Part shown: positions 42,881 to 54,625 of the stretch, one piece after another
Layout of the letters: the number at the start of each line of letters is the position of its first letter
How positions within the stretch are numbered: position 1 is the stretch's first letter
Source: Branchipolynoe longqiensis
Lineage: Eukaryota; Annelida; Polychaeta; Phyllodocida; Polynoidae
DNA length: 64,000 bases
NCBI GenBank assembly: GCA_030323885.1
Contig: CM059186.1
Coordinates: 25,958,271-26,022,270, forward strand
Direction: 5' to 3'
Position numbers and translations under genes: made by a program
The notes under the pieces: model-generated
The model's database searches: none
Seen by the model: only the letters and a program-made list of their open reading frames with translations
What the model was told of the DNA's origin: nothing

Positions 42881-43129
42881 TGGGCTGATAACTCCCTCCT
42901 CCCCTTCTTCCCCAATGTTCATTTTCTTGAAGATTTATACTGCATATCATGGATAAGTCTGAATAGACTTGTTTTCACCATTAGACAGTTTGTCAATAGA
43001 AAGCCCGAGCCTACACTTTTAACGACCCAAGGGATTTTTACCTCCCACATCACATAGACATGGTATGAGAGCAACTGGCCTTTGATGACGCTGTAAGTTA
43101 TACACAGCGGTGGAAATCCAAAGTGGCAG
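42881..43129. other. No recognisable feature
   Basis: Nothing recognised. Confidence 0.3.
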
Positions 43130-43225
43130 AGGTGGGGGCGCAGGGAATCGAACCACCGACCTTCAGATTAGGAGTTCGACCTAGAAAAAAGTCAGACACT
43201 CTAACCACTCTGCCACAGAGAACAC
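43130..43225 (-). repeat. tRNA-like sequence, probably a SINE head
   Basis: Minus strand: TGTGGCAGAGTGGTTAGAGT (A box), CTCCTAATCTGAAGGTC (anticodon-loop-like), GGTGGTTCGATTCCCTGCG (B box). An extra TTTTTTCTAGGTCG block before the anticodon arm makes it unlike a functional tRNA. Confidence 0.5.
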
Positions 43226-43540
43226 CACGTTCATTATCAGTATCACGCCCATAATTCCATGATATTATTGGCAAAGGTAATAGTACCTTTAGCTTTCTAA
43301 AAGCTAAGGACCATAATCAATATGGTTTCCTGAACTGTGCCACCCTTTCCAGGGCATTAAGCGCACACAGAGACACACACCCCGGTTCACCGCTACCAGT
43401 GTGCGGTGCCCGTGACGGTTTCCCATCGGCCTTTTTACCAGCGCAGTCCGGTGTATCCAGGTCTCGCCTAACTGGTCTACTGAGGCGGGCAAAGACATGC
43501 CCCGCGGGCCGTGAGCTGCTCACAGACGGGAGCACACTCA
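43226..43540. other. No recognisable feature
   Basis: GC-richer stretch without coding motif. Confidence 0.3.
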
Positions 43541-43544
43541 TGCC

Positions 43545-44005
43545 AACACTTCCACACACCCCGCACACACCCCAACACCCACACACACGCCAACACTCAC
43601 ATAGCCCAACACCCACACACACACACACAAACTCACATAGCCCAACACCCACACACACACCCCAACACTCACATACCCCAAAACCAACACACCCTAACAC
43701 CCACACACCCCAACACTCACACCCCAACACTCACATAGCCCAACACCTATACCCCCCACACACACCACAACTCACATAGTCCAACACCCAAACACATCAC
43801 AACCCACACACCCCAAAACACTTCCGCACACACTCCAACACTCACATAACCCAACACCCACACACCCACACACCCCAACACCCACACACCCCAACACTCA
43901 CACCCCAACACCCACACACCCCAACACTTCCGCACATGCCAACACTCACATACCCCAACACCCACAGACCCCAACACCCACGGACACACCAACACTCACA
44001 CACAT
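43545..44005. repeat. CA-rich minisatellite (CCCAACACCCACACACC)
   Basis: About 460 bp of CCCAACACTCACATA and CACACACCCCAACACCC units. Cys/Val/Gly-rich and Thr/His/Pro-rich frames are artefacts. Confidence 0.93.
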
Positions 44006-44090
44006 TGAGCGTCCGTGAGGAGTGCGACCGTATGCCAAGCGGGCCGTGCGTCTGTGTCGAGGGCACTGCCCGCACCGGGACACCGTCAAG

Positions 44091-44141
44091 GGGGGGGGGG
44101 GGGGGGGGGGGCGGGGGGGGGGGTTGCCCCCCCCCCCCCCA
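44091..44141. repeat. G run facing a C run (hairpin-capable)
   Basis: About 30 G interrupted once by C, then TTG, then about 14 C. The two runs can pair into a near loop-less hairpin. Confidence 0.93.
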
Positions 44142-44149
44142 GCCTGACC

Positions 44150-44627
44150 TTGTCAATTGTGGGAAATAGATTGCAGGGCACCCATTAACTAACAGCCGGC
44201 TGGTGGCCATGCACCAGTCCCTCTGTAGGCATGAATTTAAGGTTGTTTTGCCAGCGAGCAATGGTTACTCCACTTGAATGCTGTACATATATGTATATAT
44301 ATATGTGATGTATAACGCATTATACTATCTATACATTCCCCCAGCTGTCGGGGAGTTGTATACGGATGTCCACCCTCGCGCCACACACACTGGAGGATAT
44401 ATACACACAGTGCATACAGCCTCTCACGTGTGGCGTCAGTGTGGCCAATAGTGTACTACACAGGGCCAGTTAGATAGGATACAGTGAGTACACTATAATA
44501 TAGAGAACTGAAAATAGATAGTGTCCTTGTTTATATAAACATAATAGATTATAGAGCATATCGCTCATTTATATGGGGACTTACAGGTGAGTCAGTGGGT
44601 GAGTCAGTGTGTGAGCCAGTGCAGTGA

Positions 44628-44658
<31 letters not shown>

Positions 44659-45049
44659 AGCGATTAAATATGACCAGATGTAACAGTAAATATAATAGTT
44701 TTCATTCGCTATTTAATTTGCACTGTGGGTGTTGTGTGGTAGATGAAGGTGCATCCCATGTATAGTGAGTGCATCTATAATATATTTTTGGCTGGATGGG
44801 GGAGGAGGAAATCGCTATTGTGGTGAGGTTGTGGTGAGGTTCAGCTTGCTGCGCTGATGTGTGTTGTATTGCCATGAATGGTTGATGCTGGTTATATTGT
44901 TGCGAGTGAATGTGTGGGCAATGCTCTGGTATATTCAATGAGTCGTAGGCGTACTGAGGTAGCAAGCAAACAGTTCCTGCTCTACCCGACTGGGTTGATG
45001 ATAAATGGTTGACAGTAGTGACACTGATGTATTAGGCATGTGAACATTG
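44150..45049. other. No recognisable feature except AT repeats
   Basis: (AT)n at 44633-44659; otherwise nothing recognised. Confidence 0.35.
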
Positions 45050-45605
45050 TGAATGGGTGAGTGCAGTGAGTTAGTGCAGTGAGTGTGTGAGTGACTGCGC
45101 TAGGTCAGTGAGTGAGTGCAGTGAGTGACTGTAGTGAGTAAGTGCAGTGAGTGGGTGAGTCAGTGTGTGAGCCAGTGCAGTGAATGGGTGAGTGAGTGCA
45201 TTGAGTGGGTGCAGTGAGTGAGGGGTGCATTCAATGAGTAGGTGAGTGAGTTGGTGAGTGGGTGAGTGACTGCAGTGTTTTGGTGAGTGAGTGCAGTGAG
45301 TGGGTGCAGTGAGTGAGTGGGTGCAGTCAATGAATGGGTGAGTGAGTGCAGTGAGTGGGTGAGTGACTGCAGTGTTTGGGTGAGTGAGTGCAGTGAGTGG
45401 GTGCAGTGAGTGAGTGAGTGCAGTCAATGAATGGGTGAGTGAGTGCAGTGAGTGGGTGAGTGACTGCAGTGTTTGGGTAAGTGAGTGCAGTGAGTGAATG
45501 AGTGAGTGCAGTCAATGCGTTGGTTGAGTGACTGCAGTAAGAGAGTGCAGTGAATGAGTGGGTGGGTGAGTGAGTTGGTGAATGAGTGGGTGAGTTAGAG
45601 CAATT
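45050..45605 (+). repeat. Minisatellite of GAGTGAGTGCAGTGAGTGGGT words
   Basis: About 550 bp. A longer unit (TGGGTGAGTGACTGCAGTGT, then TTGGGTGAGTGAGTGCAGTG) recurs with a period near 95 bp at 45260, 45359 and 45454. Confidence 0.9.
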
Positions 45606-46289
45606 ATATAGTGGTAGCTGGCCTGACATATCGTACCTAGTGAATAGGACTTACAGGTAAGTCAGAGCTCTGATGATGAATTGATTATGTATGTATAGTG
45701 AGATCCACAAGGTATGCTATGATGACCCGGAAGTAATTCCTCTGCTGACCTAGATAAGATAGGTGGCTATTCAGAATGAGTGCGCGAGTACATGGGCACA
45801 GTGGGATAGCTGCTTTCAGTGTGAGTGGGCGTGTGGGCAGGTGAGCTAATGGTAGGTGCTCTAATGAACACGATATGCAGTGAGTGTGACTGCTGAGCCC
45901 ATAGTGAGGTCATTCATTGAGAGGGCTGCTCTGATGTATTGCCTGTACGCTGGTTATAGTTAACGCCGTGTTTAATCACACTTTACCCAGCTGTGCACAT
46001 TGTCTAGGAGCTGCATCCGTCCGATTAGCCTCACAACAAAGAGAAATGCTTTCCACGCGTCGATTTCATTAGCCTGGTGAACTCGGGAATAGGTGACGCT
46101 GCGGGGAAGGTTGAATTCCCGCGGTGACTACTTTGTGTGGGAGCTAGTGGGCGGGGGGGGGGCAGATATATCTTATTCAATGCAATCGATCTAAATCTGT
46201 GAAGGTGATTGATTTGAAGTAACCCTCCGTTGTGTACTTCACTCTATATGACATGGGAGCGATTGCCTGCCAGGGAAATCCATGAGTGA
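45606..46289. other. No recognisable feature
   Basis: Nothing recognised apart from a short G run near 46153. Confidence 0.3.
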
Positions 46290-46292
46290 TAA

Positions 46293-46778
46293 TGACCCAG
46301 TCACACGAAGGGCTGCGTTCGCTTGCGATCACTTGCCGACCAAAAGCTTGCGAGTTCCTTGTGACTAAATTGAAACAATTTGTTACAAACTATCTTACAC
46401 GCGCCACATCGCGTCAGTCGGCGATCGATCAGTGAGTCGTCGTAAGGTGGTCGTAAGGTGGTCGTAAGGTGGTCGTAAGATGGTCATAATTTAACTGCAA
46501 AATGCCTAGTGTGATGCTGGAGTACTGCTACTATGGTCGCCGATTGGCGCCGATCGGTCGCCGATCGGTGGAGATGCCAGAGGTCGTAAGGAGGATGTTG
46601 GTGCTGCAGCGACAATCTCCTTGCGACCAAAAAAGACGAAATGGTAGGTGATCAGTCGGTGATCGCTCGCAGAGCATTTGGCGATTAGTCGTAAGGTGGT
46701 CATAAGATGGTCGTAATTTAATTCCAAAATCCTCGCGGATCGATCGTAAGCGAACGCAGGCCTCGTGTGACTGGGCCT
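46293..46778. mobile_element. TWA-flanked MITE, CCAGTCACACGA family
   Basis: 486 bp; left end TGACCCAGTCACACGAAGG, right end complementary to AGGCCCAGTCACACGAGGCC; TAA at 46290-46292 and 46779-46781. The interior is built of echoing words (GGTCGTAAGGT four times, CGATCGGTCG, GATCACTTGC). Confidence 0.85.
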
Positions 46779-46935
46779 TAATGTGTACCTGTGATTTGTA
46801 TGAGTTTGTGTTAATAGATTCATACCATAGTCTCCTCGAACAGGCTTGTAGTTCTACTTCATGTAGTTTTCACACTTTGCCACACAGAAGCAATGTGTTC
46901 AGTCCAGTTGACCATGGCATTGTATTTACTCAGGT

Positions 46936-47266
46936 TTAAAGTCGCATAGTCTGATGGTTTTGGGTTTTTGTCATTTACTGAGATAAATTTATTAGGTTGA
47001 TCATTATAATCTACCCTAGTTTAGTTTGAAGTAACGTTTATCTTAAATGGCTAACTTTTGAAACATTTCAAGTGCAAGCATGCCAAATTAATTTTGGCAA
47101 GCATGCCAAAACTCTCACACCATAGGCTTCTGCAATAACCGTTTCTATTAAATTGAATTCTCATTCCCTTTTATGTGGCAACAAATGCTTATCTAAGTTG
47201 GATATGTAGAATTGTAGTGTTTTGGTTTTGAAAATGTGATGCTTTCATCGGACTATGCACCTTTAA
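46936..47266. mobile_element. Family M MITE, intact copy
   Basis: 331 bp with inverted ends TTAAAGTCGCATAGTCTGAT and, at the right, the complement of TTAAAGGTGCATAGTCCGAT. TTTAA lies at both edges. It defines the family interrupted at 49425-52056. Confidence 0.75.
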
Positions 47267-47372
47267 GTTTAGGTAGCACCTTTAAGTTTAAGTGGCAGAT
47301 GAGTGTTGTGCACACACTTGGCGCCGGCTGTAGGTGAACACAAGGAGAACGTGTTCCGTGTTGGCAGTGTTA

Positions 47373-47678
47373 AGCCTGGTACACACCTCCCGTATATGAT
47401 TCACGCGCTAAAACTGACTGCCCGACGTGACCCGTCACAACCCGACCCATCCCGTTTCCTGACTAATGCCCGGTACACACCTCCCGTATAAAACCTAAAA
47501 CTGCCCGATTCATTTTTCCAATCTTATAGTTAAGCCCTGAAACTGAGTTTTAAGTCGTGAATCGGAAGGCTCAGATGTGTTAAGGGGTCACACTCCTAAA
47601 CACTGAAACTGACTAAAACGCAAACTTAGTCGCGAAACGGGCAGTTTTACGTTTTATTTGGGAGGTGTGTAGGAGGCA
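47373..47678. mobile_element. TWA-flanked MITE, GTACACACC family
   Basis: Ends AGCCTGGTACACACCTCCCG and complement of TGCCTCCTACACACCTCCC; TTA at 47370-47372 and 47679-47681. An extra internal copy of the end (TAATGCCCGGTACACACCTC) begins near 47465, so either two elements are nested or the end was duplicated. Confidence 0.8.
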
Positions 47679-47764
47679 TTAGGACTCTCTCACCAAGGTC
47701 TTCTGTTGGAAAATGTCCATCACGTGAAAGCTGACTGGGCAGCCAGTAAGCAGCGCCATCAACG

Positions 47765-48083
47765 CGCGCGCACACACAGATACACTCACTCACACACACT
47801 CACACACAAACACGCACACATACATCCCCACACATACACACACGCACCTACACAAACACAGACACACACCAACACACCCACACCAACATACACACCCACA
47901 CACACATACACACACCAACGCACACACTCACACACCCACAAACGCACACGCCACACACATACACACCCAGATACACTCACACACACAAGCACACACACAA
48001 ACACACATACACCAACACACGCACACACACATACACACACATTCACACACACGAACACCCACACACACACACACACACACACC
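47765..48083. repeat. (CA)n microsatellite
   Basis: About 320 bp of CACACA with T, C and G interruptions. Confidence 0.95.
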
Positions 48084-48502
48084 CGTCTCCCTCACCTCAA
48101 GCGGTCACATGTACAGGGTTTCCGCCAGGAAATAATTTGAGGGTACACAGAATGGGATGGGGGAGGAGGGTGGGAGGGTCTAGAGGCTTTGTTGTCTCTG
48201 ACTCCTTGAACCTTTAACAATAATTATTAACTCCAAGAAACAACGGAGAGCCTATATAAACGCCATGCTATGGCTAGATGATGCCAGTGGAATATGTTCC
48301 CAGTGTGAGCTGCATCTTGCCACGCTTGTCAGGGTTGTGGGATGATGCACGGATAGATGTTGCGATATTTCTCCTACAAGGTGTGAGCCGCTTGTAAGAT
48401 GAGGGCACTGACCGCATGGAGCACCACGTGCTATGTCGGTAAACTGCTGCGTCATTAGTGCTTGAGCTGCTCCTGCCTGCAGCAAGTAGGCTGCCCTTCA
48501 TG
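48084..48502. other. No recognisable feature
   Basis: Nothing recognised. Confidence 0.3.
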
Positions 48503-48515
48503 CGATAACAGCTAC

Positions 48516-49146
48516 CAGATGGGCTGGCCGATTGAGTTGAGCGTCCGTCTCTCCTTTGTGTTTGTTTGTTTTACGTCCTAGCAACATCAATGGTCATATC
48601 AGGATGGGTACTGACTTGTGACAGTGCACACTCATGGCGACTTCATAGTGCTTCCCCACTGGGAGACCAGGCCGCCAGCATCATGACCATGAGCTGATAT
48701 CCCACTCAGTCATATTATCCTGACACTGAGCCAACCAGTCCTTGCCCTATCCTAATAATGCTGAGTGTCTGGCTAGGAAGCGACAAGTATAAATTTTTAT
48801 GTCATCGCTTTGACTCGACCAGGGTTTGTACCCACGAACCCATTGGTTCGGATCCCGTGACCTGTTTTGGTAGATCGTGGGAACCCTCATTGAGTCAAAC
48901 CAATAACTTAAGAATTGATACTTGTCACTTTCTAGCCAGGCACTCAACATTATTAGGATAGGGCAAGGACTGGTTGGCTCAGTTTCAGGATAATGTGACT
49001 GAATGGGATATCAGGTAATGATGCTGGTGGCCTGGTCTCTCAGTGGGGCAGTACTATAAAGTTGCCATGCGTGCGCACTGTCACAAGTTGGACCTGATTA
49101 TGACCTTAGATGTTGCCAGGACGTAAAACTCCCAACAACCAGCCAA
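48516..49146 (+). repeat. SINE family A, outer copy with 13-bp target duplication
   Basis: Head GGCTGGCCGATTGAGTTGAG at 48521, then interrupted; resumes TTGGTAGATCGTGGGAAC near 48866 and runs to CCAGGACGTAAAACTCCC and its tail. CGATAACAGCTAC flanks at 48503-48515 and 49147-49159. Confidence 0.88.
48557..48862 (-). repeat. SINE family A nested in the head of another
   Basis: Reverse-oriented copy: TTTGTTTGTTTTACGTCCTA at its 3' end, tRNA-like GGGTTTGTACCCACGAACC at its 5' end. The outer SINE resumes directly after it. Confidence 0.85.
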
Positions 49147-49159
49147 CGATAACAGCTAC

Positions 49160-49424
49160 TTCTGGTGTAAGATGAGCTGCTCTGTGACTGTGTGGCTGTG
49201 AGCTGCTCGCCCGTATTGTAACCCGAGAATTGGGGTGTAATCCTCCCAGTAACGTTTATAGCTACCGCCCTCACCATCCTCCTCGTTTGAAGCTTGTTTA
49301 TGAGACAGTCCACTGCCCTAATAAAACGGGCTCAAACCCTACTGTCAGTGTCACCATAGTAATGGCTGCAGTTGGGTCTGATACATCTTTTCTTCCCCTC
49401 CCCCAATCCAAACCCCCCCCCCCT
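49160..49424. other. No recognisable feature
   Basis: Ends in a short C run (49412-49423). Confidence 0.3.
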
Positions 49425-49675
49425 TTAAAAGTTGCATAATCCGATGCGTGTCTGCCTTATTTTAAAGCTAAATATATATTGTTATAGTCTACAGAACTTT
49501 ACTTTACCTTGAAGTGACTTTCATTTTCAAGGGTTAACTTTGGAGATATTTGAAGGGAAAACATTTTTGGTATGCACATCGAAATGATGAATGGCATATG
49601 CTTCAGTAGTGGCAGGTTCTGTTAAATCGAATTAGTATTCATTCTATGCAGCATACGAGTGCTAATGCCCGGCGC

Positions 49676-50128
49676 ACACCTCCCGTTTACGACGTAAAAC
49701 TGCCCGTTTACGACGTAAAACTGGGTTTTAGTCGTTAGGTGTGCGACCCCCTAGCACACCAGAGCGTTGCGATTCGCGACTTAAAACTCAGTTTTAGGCC
49801 TTAAAACTGGAATCGCAAGGGATTCGAAAAACGAATCGGGCCGTTCAAGAAACGGTAGGTGTGAGCGGTCAGTCGTATCTTATACGGTATATGTGTGATA
49901 CCCAACGTCCGTTTGCCATCCAAGTCCTCTGTGTCTCTGTGTGTCTCTTTGTCTCTGTGTGTCTGTGTGTGTCTCTGTATGTGTCTGTATGTGTCTGTGT
50001 GTGTGTCTGTGTGTGTGTGTCTCTGTGCGTGTCTCTGTGTGTGTCTCTGTGTCTCTGTGTGTGTCTCTGTGTCTGTATGGGTGTCTGTGTGCCTATGTGT
50101 GTCTGTGTGTGTGTCTCTGTGTCTGTGT

Positions 50129-50167
<39 letters not shown>

Positions 50168-51957
50168 TGTGTGTCTGTGTGTGTGTGTGTCTGTGTGTGT
50201 ATGTGTGTGTGTCTCTGTGTATGTATGTGTGTCTGTGTGTGTGTCTCTGTGTCTCGGTGTGTGTCTCTGTGTCTGTATGTGTGTCTCGGTGTCTATGTGT
50301 GTGTCTGTGTGTATCTCTGTGTCTGTGTGTGTATCTCTGTGTCTGTGTGTGTCTCTGTGGGTGTGTCTCTGTGTCTGTATGTGTGTCTCTGTGTATATGT
50401 GTGTGTATGTGTGTGTCTCTGTGTGTGTCTCTGTGTCTCTATGTGTGTGTCTCTGTGTGTGTGTCTCTGTGTCTGTGTGTGTCTCTCTCTGTGTATGTGT
50501 GTGTCTTTGTGTGTGTATCTGTGGCTGTGTGTGTGTCTCTGTGTATGTCTCTTTGTCTCTGTGTATGTCTGGGTGTGTGTCTCTGTGTGTGTCTCTGTGT
50601 CTGTGTGGGTGTCTGTGTGTGGGTGTCTGTGTGTGTCTCTGTGTATGTGTTTCTCTGTGTCTCTGTGTCTCTGTGTCTGTGTGTGTCTCTGTGTGTGTCT
50701 CTGTGTATGTGTGTGTCTCTGTGTCTGTGTGTCTCTGTGTGTGTCTCTGTGTCTGTGTGTGTGTCTGTGTGTGTCTCTTTGTCTGGGTGTGTGTCTCTGT
50801 GGGTGTCTCTGGGTGTGTCTCTGTGTCTGTGTGTGTCTGTGTGTGTGTCTGTGGGTGTCTGTGTGGGTGTCTGTGTGTGTCTGTCTGTGTGTCTCTCTTT
50901 CAGAGACACACACACAGAGACACATACACAGACATAGAGACACACACAGATACACAGAGTCACACACAGAGACACACGCACAGAGACACACACATACCCA
51001 CCGAGACACAGAGACACACACAGAGACACACACACAGACACACACATACACACACAGACACAGGGAGGGAGGGAGAGTGTCTGTGTGTCTCTCTTTCAGA
51101 GACACACACATAGACACATACACAGACATAGAGACATACACAGATACACAGAGTCACACACAGAGACACATGCACAGAGACACACACAGACACACCGAGA
51201 CACACACAGAGAGACACACATACAGACACACACACACAGAGTAACACACACAGACACACACACAGACAAGGGAGGGAGAGAGGGAGGGAGGGAGAGTGTC
51301 TGTGTGTGTCTCTCTCAGACACACACACACAGACACAGGGAAGGAGAGAGGGAGGGAGGGAGAGTGTCTGTGTCTCTCTCAGAGACACCCACCCACAGAG
51401 ACACAGGCAGAGAGACACACACAGAGACACAGAGTCACACACACACAGACACACACACAGACACACACACAGACACAGTACACACACATAGACACACACA
51501 TATGCACAGAGTAACACACACATAGAGACACACACACACAGACACGGACAGACACACACACAGACACACCGAGACACACACACAGACACATACACAGACA
51601 CAGAGACACAGAGTAAGACACACAAATACACAGGGAGGGAGAGAGGGAGGGAGTCACACACACAGACACACACCAACATAGAGACACACACATAGACACA
51701 GGGTCACACAGAGACACACACAGAGACACAAAAACACACAGACACACACAGAGGCACAGAGTAACACACACACAGACACACACACAGACACACACACAGA
51801 CACAGGGAGGGAGAGAGGGAGGGAGAGTCGCGAAAACGGACGGTATATGTGAGCGCTCCAGTCGGGAAACGGGTCGGGTCGGGTCGGGTCGTCAGTTTTA
51901 GTGCGCGAATCGTAAACGGTAGGTGGGTGCGCACAGACGGCAGGTGTGTGCCAGCCA
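49676..51957. mobile_element. TWA-flanked MITE carrying a giant internal satellite
   Basis: Ends TGCCCGGCGCACACCTCCCG and complement of TGGCTGGCACACACCTGCCG, flanked by TAA (49673-49675) and TTA (51958-51960). Related copies are about 264-306 bp. Here 1.9 kb of satellite lies between GGTATATGTGTGATACC (about 49888) and ACGGTATATGTGAGCG (about 51840). Confidence 0.8.
49927..51826. repeat. (TG/TCTC) satellite switching to (CA/GAGA) at its middle
   Basis: Plus strand is TGTGTGTCTCTGTG-type from 49927 to about 50900, then complementary GACACACACAGAGA-type to about 51826. The switch occurs at GTCTCTCTTTCAGAGAC (50891-50907), a small hairpin. GTCTCTCTTTCAGAGACACA recurs near 51088, and shorter versions near 51308 and 51372. 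GGGAGGGAGGGAGAGTGTCT spacers occur in the second half. Cys/Val/Ser-rich frames of up to 449 codons in all phases are artefacts of the period. Confidence 0.95.
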
Positions 51958-52039
51958 TTAGTGTACCCATGTCTAACTCGGGTATGTAGAATCAAATCTA
52001 GGTACGTGTTTCAATTTACAAAGGTTGATGGCTTTCTTC

Positions 52040-52345
52040 GATCTATGCAGCTTTAAACCAGTAGTAGCAGTAAGAAGTGTTTGTGATGATGGGACCTGCT
52101 GCGTGTGTTTGGAGTAGGCCTACTATGCAGCTTTAAACCAGTAGTAACAGTAAGAAGTGTTTGTGATGATGGGACCTGCTGCGTGTGTTTGGAGTACTAT
52201 GCAGCTTTAAACCAGTAGTAACAGTAAGAAGTGTTTATGATGATGAGACCTATTGTGTGTGTTTTGAGTACTATGCAGCTTTAAACCAGTAGTAGTAATT
52301 TATATGAAGTGTTTATGACGATGGGGCCTGTTGCGTGTGTTTGGA
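52040..52345 (+). repeat. 74-80-bp tandem repeat, four copies, starting at a MITE end
   Basis: CTATGCAGCTTTAAACCAGT, AGTAACAGTAAGAAGTGTTT, GATGATGGGACCTGCTGCGT and GTGTTTGGAGTA, starting near 52042, 52120, 52196 and 52268. The first 13 bases of each unit are the right terminus of the family M MITE. Confidence 0.85.
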
Positions 52346-52483
52346 CTACATACCTAGGATACATTGGTCTGTCCATACACAGCACACATATATACAGCAC
52401 CATATTGATTACAGACAGACACATTGCTGCCACGTATCACCATGACAGCCCCATTTAACTGTAACACCACAGAACCCCAGTAA

Positions 52484-52922
52484 AGGCCCTGTCACATTAC
52501 GGCGTATGGCGGGAGCGTATTGAAAACCTACGTAGGTCCTGCGCGTGCCGGCCTATGATGACATTTGGTGACCTTTCGGGTGGTTTTGCGCGTATGTGGA
52601 ACCTACGAGGAGCGTACGAGGAGCGTATGAGGAGCGTATGGGAGCGTGCTGTGACATTTTTTGACAGTATGGGCCATATGCCCTCATAGGTCGAGTTTTT
52701 TTTAGCATGCACAAAAAATTTTGGACGGACGGATTTATGAAAGCGTATGGCGGCGTATGCCTCATACGCTTCACATAAGGCGGCATCTGGCGGCGTATGA
52801 GTAGCGTATGAGTAGCGTATGCGTAGCTTATGAGTAGCGTATACGGCGTATGCCGACGTATATGACGTAACGCGCCTACGCCGCCATACGCTCCCGCAAA
52901 AAACCCTAATGTGACAGCCCCT
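52484..52922. mobile_element. TWA-flanked MITE, GTCACATTACGGCG family
   Basis: 439 bp; AGGCCCTGTCACATTACGGC and complement of AGGGGCTGTCACATTAGGG; TAA at 52481-52483 and 52923-52925. GGAGCGTATG and GAGTAGCGTATG words repeat inside. It has the core TTAGCATGCACAAAA (52702-52716) shared with its relatives. Confidence 0.87.
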
Positions 52923-53089
52923 TAACAAACAACACATTAGTGCGCGCAGCACCATACCTTGCATTAAGTTTGAAGCTGGCTACATACAGATGTATATACA
53001 TGCGAATGCAATCCACCGTTGCCATCGAGTACACACATTTGCGTGCATGTAGGCATTTTATGCAGGGTATTGCGGGTATTGCAGTACCT

Positions 53090-53430
53090 ATCTGCTAAAA
53101 TACCTCAGGGAGTTTGACGCCCTGCCCTGCCTTGCAAAGTTGTAAACCACTGCCTTGTGGTATAGGTTCTTGATAGAACCAAAGGCTAAGGGAACAAACC
53201 CTAACAGAAAACCATGCTTCCGTGGCAGCATTAAGGGCAGTGATGAATGGAACTCCCAACATCTCCCAGCCAGCCACTGCAGGGACAAATAGTTTTGCGC
53301 CTGTCTTGACATGTTCTTGCCGGTGTGAGACCTATATTTGCTCCCCGAGAGAGTACTGGTAGTAACTTGCAAAAGCCAGCAGCATTTCAACACTTTGCAA
53401 GCAGCTTTTATGAAATGCACAACCACACGA
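53090..53430 (-). repeat. Dispersed repeat X, minus-strand copy
   Basis: Reverse complement aligns with 59604-59895: GCTTTTGCAAGTTAC, CACACCGGCAAGAACATGTC, GGCTGGGAGATGTTGGGAGT, GTACCACAAGGCAGTGG-like. Frames in both copies read similar peptide (KAACK, NLYHKAVVYN), so a shared coding ancestor is possible, but no domain is recognised. Confidence 0.65.
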
Positions 53431-53770
53431 AATAGCGGCGGTTAAGAAATAAAAGCAGGCTTTGTCGCATTGCGACCAACAGCATGATGATGAGGCACTT
53501 TTACCTGGGATACAAATATATTTACTAACTAGCAACTAATTATGCACCTCGTAAATGATTGTGTTATCAGAAATTCGAGAGGTCTCTTGGCGGACGATAA
53601 AAGCGAGGTAATTCTGAGATAAGCTGCGAGACGCGCCCAGTCCCAGGCGGCAAACAATGCTTAATTGGGCTAAGGGGGTGCCGGCAAATTACGGCGACCA
53701 AAGATCTACAGATAGCGGTGAGATATAGTGAGGAAATAGAGTCAAGGCGCGCGTCATCTATCTGACTCGA
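53431..53770. other. No recognisable feature
   Basis: Nothing recognised. Confidence 0.3.
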
Positions 53771-54625
53771 CCGCACGCGGTGGCCGAATCGGTAGAGCGC
53801 AGGCCTCGTGTACGGAAGGTCGGGAGTTCAGTTTCCGTTCGAGCCAAACCAATGACTTATAAAATTGATACTTGTTGCTTCCTAGCCTGGCGCTCGGCAT
53901 TAATAGGATAGCACAAGGACTGTGGTTGGCTCGGTGTCAGGATAATGTGACTGTGTGGGATATCAGGTCATGGTACTGGTGGCCTGGTGTCCCAATGGGG
54001 CAGCACTATAAAGCCACAATGAGTGCACTGTTAAGCTAAGATTCCTTGCACGCGGCATGCAGTATGTGAATGCGAATGCGGCAAAAAATCAAAATGCCTT
54101 GAAGTCAATGGGCTACATCTCTTACACGCGGTATGCGAATGCAAATGCGGCAACTCGATCGGTCCCTGTAGCGATCAGTGCGGTATGCGAATAGAAACCT
54201 CAGTCGCACGTGTCCATTAGTTTTAGACGAGGAGAGGTGACTGATCATTACGGAATGGTCACACACAGGGTTGCGGAGGGGAAACATATGGTAGTGGTGG
54301 TGGTGGGGAGACGGACGGTAACGGGTTGGTAAAAATGCTACCATATCCACAGAAATATGAATACTTATCTATAATTTCGTAATTATAAAGGTAGGAACCC
54401 CCATGTGACGTACCAAGAGGTACATAGATATAAATGCCATATTAGGTCATATACAGTGCAGTATGGAGTATACTTGTGCCGCATGCCGCATACCGCATAG
54501 AAGGAATCCTCCCATTCGCATACCGCATGCCGCATACCGCATAGAAGGAATCTTAGCTTTTCAAGTCGGTACCCGTCCTGATATGACCTTAGATGTTGCC
54601 ATGATGCAAAACACCACCAACCGAT
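53771..54625 (+). repeat. SINE family A split by a MITE
   Basis: Full head (GCGGTGGCCGAATCGGTAGA, GGTCGGGAGTTCAG) and core to 54030; the 3' end resumes at 54562 (CAAGTCGGTACCCGTCCTGA) with a short tail. Confidence 0.88.
54034..54558. mobile_element. MITE with AGCTAAGATTCCTT ends
   Basis: 525 bp; inverted ends AGCTAAGATTCCTTGCACGC and complement of AGCTAAGATTCCTTCTATGC; flanks TTA (left) and TTT (right, probably a mutated TTA). The interior repeats GCGGTATGCGAATGC-like and GCATGCCGCATACCGCAT. Confidence 0.78.

Larger units (their letters stand above)
49425..52056. mobile_element. Family M MITE split by a second MITE
   Basis: Left end TTAAAAGTTGCATAATCCGA, right end complementary to TTTAAAGCTGCATAGATCG. 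The outer 250 and 100 bp match 46936-47266 (CTGTTAAATCGAATTAGTAT; GTCTAACTCGGGTATGTAG). The rest is the MITE at 49676-51957. Confidence 0.7.

Noticed and set aside
43130..43225. Functional tRNA (Ser-like) gene
   Set aside because: An extra block between the D arm and anticodon arm, plus flanking body sequence, argues for a tRNA-derived repeat.
47765..48140. Thr/His-rich 144-codon frame
   Set aside because: CA microsatellite translation.
49861..51795. Cys/Val/Ser-rich frames up to 449 codons and their Thr/His-rich complements
   Set aside because: All phases are open because the DNA is a TG/TC or CA/GA repeat; there are no domains and no single preferred frame.
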